The position numbers were made by a program, and so were the translations under genes. This document shows, one piece after another, positions 1 through 6,855 of a stretch of DNA of 64,000 nucleotides; position 1 is the stretch's first letter; the number at the start of each line of letters is the position of its first letter. The notes under the pieces were generated by a model that saw only the letters and a list, made by a program, of their open reading frames with translations, had not been told where the DNA came from and searched no databases. Source of the DNA: Dyella flava (GTDB taxonomy: Bacteria > Pseudomonadota > Gammaproteobacteria > Xanthomonadales > Rhodanobacteraceae); assembly GCF_016904955.1 (NCBI RefSeq), contig NZ_JADIKE010000034.1:1-64000 (forward strand). Direction: 5' to 3'.

Positions 1-60
1 GGACGGGAACGACGAAAAGTCATGGGTCTGTCCTTGACGGATAACGGGTCGTGATGGAGA

Positions 61-345
61 TCAAAAGGCGTACACCAGCTGGAAGCCGCTGGCCGGCCGC
101 GTGGTGGGTAACAGGCGTCCCCCATGCCCGGCCTTGCCGATAAAGGCATCCCAACTGAGCTGGCGATAACTGCCGCGCAAACCGAAGAAGCCGCCACTCA
201 AGGCGGTGTTACCGGGGATGTATTCTGTCGTGGCCGCTCACGCGGCCGGTGTCGAGGCCGGCGTAGAACACCAGCGGCCATTGATAGATAAGGTGTTGCG
301 CCCCTGCGCTAGCGGCTTTCGGATCGACGATGTGATGGCGGCGAT
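61..345 (-). pseudogene. C-terminal remnant of a two-partner-secretion outer membrane transporter (ShlB/FhaC/HecB type), frameshifted
   Basis: The minus strand encodes the end of a TpsB beta-barrel. One frame reads through QWPLVFYAGLDTGRVSG, and a shifted frame continues with GGFFGLRGSYRQLSWDAF and ends in a terminal aromatic (FQLVYAF, stop at 61-63). The pattern 'FYAGLDxGRVSG ... GFxxGLRGSY ... DxFxGxP' is the usual C-terminal barrel signature of ShlB/FhaC-type proteins. The two frames join if one base is removed from the G run at 214-217, so a single insertion breaks the gene. Upstream of about 345 the reading frame no longer looks like the family, so the N-terminal POTRA part is missing. 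No TpsA partner is visible. This is either a decayed fragment or a sequencing slip in a longer degenerate gene. Confidence 0.5.
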
Positions 346-507
346 ATTTCATGCCGTCAGTCTGGGTTTTAGCGAGAGCAGGCGGCATCCGTCGATGCCG
401 TACGAGCGTGTCGGAAAAGGACTAATTCGGCATGCGAAAGAGACCGGTAGTAGTCAGTTCGACCTAACTACTTCGACTGTCTTTCGCCACATCCAGACGA
501 CTCCTTG

Positions 508-717
508 TTATTGCGCCAGCAGCATCTCGATCCCCACGATCGCGAAGCCGACAACCACCTGGATCAGGTAGACCGCACTACGCGGCCGGATAAGCCGGCA
601 CACGTTCTTATTTGCGATTGGGAACAGATTGAGCTGTTGCAAAAGCAGCACGACTCTCAAAACCGCGACATGCCCCACTATTTCAGCTGGCGGCCCTGCT
701 CGTTCTAGGAAAGTCAC
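508..717 (-). other. Possible small membrane-protein ORF or fragment (69 codons)
   Basis: A 69-codon minus-strand frame whose last 20 residues (YLIQVVVGFAIVGIEMLLAQ) look like a genuine transmembrane helix following a basic stretch (RLIRPRS). I do not recognise the family. No convincing ribosome binding site precedes the first ATG. It lies between a decayed secretion gene and tfpX, so it may be the tail of a lost membrane protein. It could also be a chance frame. Confidence 0.2.
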
Positions 718-769
718 GAACGGGCATCGTATATTCCGCCAGGGTCAATCACCGCCGCCATGCCGAGCC

Positions 770-1513
770 ATGAATCGCTGGAAAGCCGCCGCTATACATC
801 TGTCGATCAGCGTCGTTGTAGCGCTGCTGATAGGGGCATTGCTCTACTTCGTCTGGTTTCCTTCGCCCTACTTCGCCGCCGCCGGCGCGAACAAACTGAT
901 CCTGCTGCTGATGGGCGTTGATGTAGGCATCGGCCCACTGCTCACGCTGCTGGTGGTCAATAGCCATAAACCCCTCAGATTGATACGTCTCGACCTGACC
1001 GTGATTGGCATACTGCAGGCCATCGCCTTTGGCTACGGCCTGCATGTGATCATCAACGCACGGCCGGTGTTTATCGTTGCCGAGTTGGATCGGCTGGTGA
1101 TGGTATCCGCGGATCAACTCACCGATGCCGATCTGGCCCAAGGCCAGCAACCCGAATTCCGCAAGCGCTCCCTGACCGGACCGGTGCTGGTGGGTGCACT
1201 GCCACCCAAGGGCAAAGACGCTGGACTATTCGCGCTACAGGTCATGAGGTCCGGCAAGGACATCGATCAGCTGCCCAAGTATTACCTTCCTTACGATCAA
1301 GTGATTGGCGATGTGATGAAGCGCGCCAAGCCATTGGCATCGCTGAAAAACGTAACAGCTTCGCAGCAAGCTTATCTGGCTGCCCTGCAGGCAGCCTCCT
1401 CCTCCCCGCTGAAAGTACTGCCTCTACAGCGTGGCGAACATAGCTACTCAGCGATTATCTCCCCTGCGAGCAAGCGTCCGGTTGCGGTGCTGGCCATAGA
1501 TCCCTGGAAATAA
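770..1513 (+). CDS. TfpX/TfpZ-type type IV pilin accessory protein
   Basis: 247 residues. The N-terminus holds about three hydrophobic helices (residues about 5-30, 40-65 and 75-95), including LLMGVDVGIGPLLTLLVVN, followed by a soluble domain ending in SYSAIISPASKRPVAVLAIDPWK. This architecture and the 'GVDxGxGPLLT' segment are typical of the TfpX/TfpZ accessory proteins encoded beside type IV pilin genes in Pseudomonas and Xanthomonadaceae, where they assist pilin assembly; the exact biochemical role is not settled. The start was put at 770 because the upstream in-frame residues are low-complexity and the first hydrophobic helix begins straight after it. No pilin gene is visible in the window. 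The last ~50 codons are repeated, broken, at 3688-3893. Confidence 0.75.
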   Translation: MNRWKAAAIHLSISVVVALLIGALLYFVWFPSPYFAAAGANKLILLLMGVDVGIGPLLTLLVVNSHKPLRLIRLDLTVIGILQAIAFGYGLHVIINARPVFIVAELDRLVMVSADQLTDADLAQGQQPEFRKRSLTGPVLVGALPPKGKDAGLFALQVMRSGKDIDQLPKYYLPYDQVIGDVMKRAKPLASLKNVTASQQAYLAALQAASSSPLKVLPLQRGEHSYSAIISPASKRPVAVLAIDPWK

Positions 1514-1711
1514 GTTATGCCAAGCCGTCCGAGAAATCGGGAATGGCTCACTCCGGCCCCTTTTCGCATTTTCTGCAATACTCGACTGGCGCTGATGGGT
1601 CGTCACTCTTTTTGTGCTTGGTCGCCTGGAAGAGCACGTCACGCACGCATTGTTATGCCACTCAGATTCGCTGCAGGCGCTTGATTGAAACGAGGGAAAC
1701 GTGGGGAAGCC

Positions 1712-3613
1712 TTAGCCTCCAGCCCCTCTTCGGGACTTATATGACCTGTTTTCTTCTAGTTCTGCAATTTTTTCCGCATATTGCGAGGCGTATGCTTTCG
1801 CCGCCGTATAACTTACATGATGGCTGTCCCAATAAAGAGAATAGCCATCCATCATTGGCGGGCACTCACTTTCATTACAAAAAAACGTACTCATATCGAT
1901 GACATGAACATTTTGCATACCCACCGCTGCGGCTCTTAGTTCCGACAGAAGAGGGGACGCATAAGTGTCGTATTCAGCGCGAGACATCGCACAAGCAGCA
2001 AGATCATCATTACGAAGACATCGGGCTACGGTGTCATGCATTTCCGGAGTAGGCCCGATGATCAGGACATTCGGTACCGCCGAAAGTCTAACAAGCGTGT
2101 CGTGAAGCATGTCTCTAAGCTCCCCATTCGGAGTTAGGTACGCACTCCACTGCGCAACAAGTATCACCGTATTGGCTCGACTGGCGCGCTCAACGACACC
2201 GGCATTCCACGTTCGACATTTGTCATCCGCTTGACGAGGACTATCTTCGGGAATAACCAAGAAAGGTCCGCACCCTGCACGCGAATAATCCATCGCCGCA
2301 CGCTGCTCTTCCTGCCCGAGCCGATCTGATAGCGGCTCCCACGCGTAGGCCATTGAATCCCCCCAAAGTACGATGCTTACCGCACGACCATCGATAACTT
2401 GACAGTCATCTCGCAGCGGTACTGGACTGTACAGTCCGGCACGACAATGTCCGCCAGCAGGCGGCGTATCGTTTTCAACCCTTATCGCATCGGGGTTATC
2501 TATCTTATTGAATTGGGACTGATAACCATATGTGCAAGCAGCAAGTGTTGTAGCAACAGACACAGTTGCGCCCCATGCAAGTAGTCGCTTGCTTGGCCAA
2601 CGCTTACGTCGAAGCGGCTGCTCGATATAACGATAACTCGCAATGGACAACAGCACAGCCAATGCACATAGCGATAAGCGAACCAGCGCGCTCCCTGATC
2701 CGATGGAGTTCGCGCGATAGATAGCCAGCAACGGCCAATGCCAAAGGTAGAGCGAATAAGAAATCAAACCTAGTCCGACCATAGGCGGTGATCGCAAAAC
2801 ACTTCCAGCGATACCCAGCTCATTGCCTTGATGAATGGTCCATAGCAAAACCACTGTCGCCATGACCACGGGTAAAGCTCCAGTCGCAGGAAAATGCGGC
2901 ATAGATATAAAACACGTTGCTACGACAGCTGCCAAAGAAGTTGCGGCCATGCGGGGGTGAGCGGTACCCGAAGCCGGCAAGAAGGCGATGCCTCCACCTA
3001 AAGCCAATTCCCAGAACCGGGCAGGCATCTGATAGAACGCGGCTTGCGAGTTGACGTAGGTAAGCCATTCGGCCAACACAAAAGAAACTATCGCGAGTAC
3101 GCAAAGCACCTTTAAGGTAGCCGCCGGCCGCCAGCGAAGTAGCAAAACCAGCAGGGCGGGCCACAACAGATAAAACTGTTCCTCGACCGACAAAGACCAC
3201 AAATGAAGAAGCGGCATTTCTTCCGCACGAGGGGCAAAGTAGCCCCCTGTTACTGACTGAAAAAAGATGTTCGCCCCAAACGCCGCGGCCGCCGCCGCCG
3301 AGTAGGCCGTGCGCGTGGTCGCGTCCCTGGGCAACAACTCACCCACGCTCACCAACACTGCCAAGGTGACAGTCAGCGCCGCAGGAAGTATGCGTCGCAC
3401 ACGGCGGGCATAGAAGGCGGCAAAATCAATTCCGCCAGTGCGCTCATGTTCGCGCAGCAATAACGCGGTGATCAGGTAACCGGAGATCACAAAAAAGATA
3501 TCGACCCCGACGAAGCCGGAGCGGGGCATGTCAACAGCGTGGTACAGAACCACTGCTAACACCGCGATAGCACGCAATCCGTCAATCTCGCGGCGGTAGG
3601 TAATCCCAGCCAT
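1712..3613 (-). CDS. Integral membrane O-acyltransferase with C-terminal SGNH domain (AT3-SGNH, OafA family)
   Basis: 633 residues. The N-terminal ~350 residues are an acyltransferase-3 domain: opening REIDGLRAIAVLAVVLYH with the family R and H motifs, then FVGVDIFFVISGYLI, RRVRRILPA and about ten membrane helices. The C-terminal domain is an SGNH hydrolase fold, with the serine block near residue 416 (VLWGDSMAYAW) and the catalytic Asp-His block near 596 (WDSHHVSY). Such two-domain enzymes transfer acetyl groups from the cytoplasm onto periplasmic glycans such as O-antigen or exopolysaccharide. The ATG at 3613 is preferred over the TTG one codon upstream, with AGGCAGGA as ribosome site. The gene is bracketed by tfpX and a broken copy of the tfpX tail. 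The substrate could be lipopolysaccharide, or a pilin glycan given that context; that is inference. Confidence 0.85.
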   Translation of the reverse strand: MAGITYRREIDGLRAIAVLAVVLYHAVDMPRSGFVGVDIFFVISGYLITALLLREHERTGGIDFAAFYARRVRRILPAALTVTLAVLVSVGELLPRDATTRTAYSAAAAAAFGANIFFQSVTGGYFAPRAEEMPLLHLWSLSVEEQFYLLWPALLVLLLRWRPAATLKVLCVLAIVSFVLAEWLTYVNSQAAFYQMPARFWELALGGGIAFLPASGTAHPRMAATSLAAVVATCFISMPHFPATGALPVVMATVVLLWTIHQGNELGIAGSVLRSPPMVGLGLISYSLYLWHWPLLAIYRANSIGSGSALVRLSLCALAVLLSIASYRYIEQPLRRKRWPSKRLLAWGATVSVATTLAACTYGYQSQFNKIDNPDAIRVENDTPPAGGHCRAGLYSPVPLRDDCQVIDGRAVSIVLWGDSMAYAWEPLSDRLGQEEQRAAMDYSRAGCGPFLVIPEDSPRQADDKCRTWNAGVVERASRANTVILVAQWSAYLTPNGELRDMLHDTLVRLSAVPNVLIIGPTPEMHDTVARCLRNDDLAACAMSRAEYDTYASPLLSELRAAAVGMQNVHVIDMSTFFCNESECPPMMDGYSLYWDSHHVSYTAAKAYASQYAEKIAELEENRSYKSRRGAGG

Positions 3614-3687
3614 CAAATCCTGCCTTTAATCAGTTATATCAGCCAACCCACGTGCCAAAAGTGGCCGCCATATCGTCCGACCTGGTT

Positions 3688-3893
3688 CAGCGCAACAAGG
3701 TTATCTGGCTGCCCTGCAGGCAGCTTCCCCTACCCCCGCGCTGAAAGTATTGCCCCTACAGCGTGACGAATATAGCTACTCAGCGATTATTTCACCCGCG
3801 AGCAAGCGTCCGGTTGCGGTGCTAGCCTAGATCCCTGGAAATAGGCCATGACACCATCGTCCGTTAAATCAGGGATCGCTCAGGTTGACCCTG
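3688..3893 (+). pseudogene. Truncated second copy of the tfpX 3' end
   Basis: This stretch is a diverged direct repeat of about 1366-1559. In the equivalent frame it still reads QQGYLAALQAASPTPALKV and SAIISPASKRPVAVLA, matching the tail of the intact pilin accessory gene. It has no start. A one-base deletion near 3828 turns the final codons into a premature TAG. Similarity continues about 45 bases past the stop. The two copies flank the acyltransferase gene as direct repeats about 2.3 kb apart. This suggests either that a tandem tfpX paralogue was truncated, or that recombination placed the acyltransferase between two allelic copies. Confidence 0.8.
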
Positions 3894-3937
3894 ATTCCCG
3901 GTCATTGCTCATAGTGCAACCTCAATCGGCATGAACC

Positions 3938-3973
3938 GCGCCATCCATTATTTGGACGAATAATGGATGGCGC
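3938..3973 (-). terminator. Perfect 15-bp hairpin downstream of the sulfatase gene
   Basis: Arms 3938-3952 and 3959-3973 are perfectly complementary over 15 bp around a 6-nt loop. The hairpin starts 21 bases past the sulfatase stop codon. There is no T tract on either side, so it may act as an mRNA 3' end stabiliser or a factor-dependent terminator instead of a classic intrinsic one. Confidence 0.55.
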
Positions 3974-3994
3974 CGATCCGTTCTGCCTATCTGC

Positions 3995-5494
3995 CTAGTT
4001 GTTGTTGACCTCATCATGCATAGGCAGGCCCGTTGGCCTGTATTGAAAATGATCACCCGTTTCGCGGCGCAGTTCATCGAGTCGGGTGGCGAGTTGGGAC
4101 GCCAGTGCAGCGTATGCGGGTTTGCCGTAGAGATTGTTCTTTTCTTCAGGATCGCTGGCCAGGTCGTACAGTTCAAACTCCTCCGGCGCAAGGAAATAGT
4201 GGATGTACTTGTAACGCTCGGTGCGCACGCCACGGCACGGCTTGACGTTTTCATAGCCGGGATACTCGTAGTACTCGTAGAGCCAGTCTTTGCGCCACGG
4301 CGTATCCTCGCGGCCCGCAGCCAGTGGCATGAGGCTATGGCCTTGCATTACCTGCGGTATCGCAACGCCGGCGATATCGAGCATCGTCGGCGCTATGTCG
4401 AGATTAAGCGCCATCTTGTTCGGGCGCGTGCCCGCGGGTATCCGTTTGGGATAGCGCAGCATCATCGGGATGCGGATCGAAGGTTCGTACATTAACCGCT
4501 TGTCGTAAAAATGATGCTCGCCAAGCAAGAAGCCGTGGTCGGAGCTGAGCAGAATCGCGGTATCGTCGAGCGCGCGCTGGCGTTCGAGTTCGGCTACGAC
4601 GCGACCCACGTTGCGGTCGTTGTCCATTACGCCGACATAGTGATCCTTGACAAGCTCTTCGAGCGAGCGCGGGCAGTCGTCATGCAGCTCGGTACTGCCG
4701 ATCTTGTTGTCCGCGTCGGCCACCGCGCGTGGCTTCCCCGCATAGTCGGACTGATCTTCGTTGAACGTCGACGGCACCGGAATCGGCACGCCGTTGTACA
4801 TGTTGACGAGATCCTTGGGCCGATAAAACGGGGCGTGCGGTGCGTAAAACCACAAAAACAGCACAAACGGCCGATCGTGTTCCTGCTCGAGCCAGGCAAC
4901 GGCGCGGTCGGTCAAAAGATCGTCGATGTATTGCCCTTCGTACAGTCGCGGTTTCTCGTACTTGCCGTGCGCGCCCTCGGTGATGATAGGGCGGTAGTAG
5001 TCCCCCTGACCGGGGAACCCGAAGTAATAGTCCCAATGCCGATCGAGCAAGGCGCCATGGATGTGCGATTTACCGATGAATGCTGTTTCGTAGCCGGCCT
5101 CGAACAGAAGATCGCTCACGACCGCAACCTTGCCGGGCAAATCGCCCTGCACATTGCTGACCGCCCCGGTGGTGTGCGAATACAGGCCGGTCATGATCGT
5201 CGCCCTGGCTGGCAGGCAAAGCGCATTGATCACGAAGGCGTTGTTGAACACGCAGCCCTCGGTACCAATGCGATCCATATGGGGCGTCTTTAGAATCGGG
5301 TTGCCCATGAGCGAAAACTCGTCCGCCCGCAGCCCTTCACCAAGCACGCACACAATATTTGGCCGTTTCGCAGGGGTGGCCTTGGGATCGGCCGTGGCGG
5401 CACCAGCTGCCCACGACACGTCCCCCAGACCAGATAGCCATTTGGCACCCGCCAGACCAGACAGCCATTTCAACGCGGAGCGACGAGTCAGCAT
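3995..5494 (-). CDS. Tat-exported arylsulfatase-family hydrolase
   Basis: 499 residues. It begins with a twin-arginine signal (MLTRRSALKWL) and the hydrophobic segment contains an in-frame repeat (KWLSGL twice). The sulfatase signature CLPARATIMTG sits near residue 91, with the Cys that is converted to formylglycine. The family GKxHxxG-like motif (IGKSHIHG) and the C-terminal metal motif SSDHGFLLGEH are also present. Odd: the N-terminal metal-binding Asp-Asp pair found in most sulfatases (LxDDLRxD) is replaced by Gly-Glu (VLGEGLRADE, near residue 50). This may define a subfamily and not mean loss of activity. The substrate is unknown; it would release sulfate or act on phosphonate or phosphate esters in the periplasm. 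No formylglycine-generating enzyme is nearby. A relation to the sulfate uptake genes 4 kb away is possible but not shown. Confidence 0.85.
   Translation of the reverse strand: MLTRRSALKWLSGLAGAKWLSGLGDVSWAAGAATADPKATPAKRPNIVCVLGEGLRADEFSLMGNPILKTPHMDRIGTEGCVFNNAFVINALCLPARATIMTGLYSHTTGAVSNVQGDLPGKVAVVSDLLFEAGYETAFIGKSHIHGALLDRHWDYYFGFPGQGDYYRPIITEGAHGKYEKPRLYEGQYIDDLLTDRAVAWLEQEHDRPFVLFLWFYAPHAPFYRPKDLVNMYNGVPIPVPSTFNEDQSDYAGKPRAVADADNKIGSTELHDDCPRSLEELVKDHYVGVMDNDRNVGRVVAELERQRALDDTAILLSSDHGFLLGEHHFYDKRLMYEPSIRIPMMLRYPKRIPAGTRPNKMALNLDIAPTMLDIAGVAIPQVMQGHSLMPLAAGREDTPWRKDWLYEYYEYPGYENVKPCRGVRTERYKYIHYFLAPEEFELYDLASDPEEKNNLYGKPAYAALASQLATRLDELRRETGDHFQYRPTGLPMHDEVNNN
5426..5479. repeat. 27-bp tandem repeat inside the sulfatase signal peptide
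   Basis: Two copies of a 27-bp unit, 5426-5452 and 5453-5479, share their first 20 bases with one mismatch. They encode the repeated AKWLSGL in the Tat signal peptide. The duplication lengthens the hydrophobic part of the signal. Confidence 0.75.
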
Positions 5495-6010
5495 GAGCCT
5501 GAATCCCTAAACAGCGAAGGTGCCCAAACGAGCGCAGACGCATGATCAATCAGGCAGTCACTGAGCCGACTGCCGCTGCCATGTGCGCCTCCCAACGAAT
5601 CACGCGGCCATTCCCGATGTCACTATTTCCACACAGGCTGTACGCACGGGACGCTGGCCTATGACGAACGTTGTTTCGTGGGGCAAGTCTCTCCCACCGT
5701 GGCGTTCGCCGCAACGGCCATCTTTAGGCACTCGCCGGTGTCCGGACGCTAAGCAGGCTTTGCGCAAACGGGCGTGTGAATGTCCAAAGGACTTTCGTGA
5801 AAACCGCGATGCGTTGTGGGCGTTGTTTTTTCTGTGGGGCTGGGGCGTGGATGCTGCAACGGGAGGCGTGCAACCGGGGTGTTCACCAGTTGGACGACTG
5901 ATAGATGGCCTCGACTTTACCTTCAACATCAGCACGAACTGAACCTGGAACCTTATTCAGAAATATCCACGCAAGATGTTGCCCCATTCGCCCCACCAGA
6001 TCCCCCACCT
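5495..6010. other. Intergenic stretch without a recognisable gene
   Basis: About 500 bases upstream of the sulfatase start and downstream of the small gene at 6072. Open frames of about 110-120 codons occur on both strands, but none has a good ribosome site or resembles a known protein. The sulfatase promoter should lie near 5495-5600; I could not pick out convincing -35/-10 boxes. Confidence 0.5.
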
Positions 6011-6045
6011 AAAAAACGGCACACTGTTCCTCACGCAGTGTGCCG
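6011..6045 (-). terminator. Rho-independent terminator of the 6072-6410 gene
   Basis: A 10-bp perfect stem (6017-6026 with 6036-6045, CGGCACACTG and its complement) with a 9-nt loop is followed on the minus strand by six T residues (A run at 6011-6016). It lies 27 bases past the stop codon of the small hypothetical gene. This is a textbook intrinsic terminator and supports that gene being transcribed. Confidence 0.85.
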
Positions 6046-6071
6046 GGAAGCGATCCTACGGCACGAGCGTG

Positions 6072-6410
6072 TTATCCATCCGTCTCCGTTTTAAGCGTGC
6101 CGACGTACTGACGCAGGTAGTACAGCGCGGCATGTAGCCCACTGGCTTGTGCGGGGGTTAATGGCCAGGGGCTGACGTTGTTGCGCCGGGCTCGGGGAAA
6201 AGCACGCTGGTAGGCGTCGCTGTACGCGAGCAGGTCCTGAATCACTTGACCGGCCAGCGCGGTGCCGGCGAGTCGCATGGTGTCGGTCAACTTTTTTTCC
6301 TGCGCAAGGCTCAGGGGATAAAGCTGATAGTCGGCGAAGGGGACGGATTTGGATTGTGGTTCCGGGGGAACCAGTGGGCAAACGGGTGCCGTATGATCTG
6401 TGGAGACCAT
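6072..6410 (-). CDS. Small hypothetical protein (112 aa)
   Basis: 112 residues, soluble, with no signal peptide or membrane helix and a proline-rich N-terminus. The body (LAQEKKLTDTMRLAGTALAGQVIQDLL, then PLTPAQASGLHAALYYLRQYV) is predicted helical. I do not recognise the family. The gene looks real: a strong AGGAG ribosome site sits 6 bases before the ATG at 6410, and a strong intrinsic terminator follows the stop. It is a monocistronic orphan between the sulfatase and glnE. Confidence 0.65.
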   Translation of the reverse strand: MVSTDHTAPVCPLVPPEPQSKSVPFADYQLYPLSLAQEKKLTDTMRLAGTALAGQVIQDLLAYSDAYQRAFPRARRNNVSPWPLTPAQASGLHAALYYLRQYVGTLKTETDG

Positions 6411-6855
6411 TTCAACTCCTATCTAGTTGGACTGGTTTAGCGGGTCGTGGGAGCGGCTAACTCTCACGATCCGCGCCTTCCATACATTGCTGCATGGGTC
6501 ATCGGCGCTGCCTGGTTAGAGTTCACGCTGATGACGGGTACCAGAATAACGAGTTGACCCGCCGGACCATGTAGGCCTTCGATGACTTTTTGTGTACGTT
6601 TTGCGCGCTGATTTTTTGGGGCGTGAGGACGTAGCTGCTGATGGCGTTATGGAAGTGAAGGCTAGTGCCGTGTCAGATTGCGCTGACGTCTTTGGCCTGT
6701 GGAATTTTTCAGGTCACTTCATGGTTGGCGTGGTGAAGGCGGGGTGTTCAGGCCCTTGCTGAGCGCAAGTTGCTGGACCCCGGCCTCTGCCGGGGCGACG
6801 GGTGGGGCTTGGGGTTGGTTGATGTGTGGCGTGCGTATGTGGCGCGTCGCGACGG
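6411..6855. other. Intergenic region with a short palindromic repeat
   Basis: 445 bases between glnE and the small gene with no convincing ORF. It contains a hairpin of the CCCCGGC-ctct-GCCGGGG type at 6778-6795. Its translated shadow gives the familiar 'PAEAG' string, the mark of a widespread intergenic palindromic repeat; a related copy is at 30196-30227. Confidence 0.5.

Noticed and set aside
5600..5935. A 111-codon minus-strand frame
   Set aside because: No ribosome site, composition like translated non-coding DNA, and no recognisable domain.
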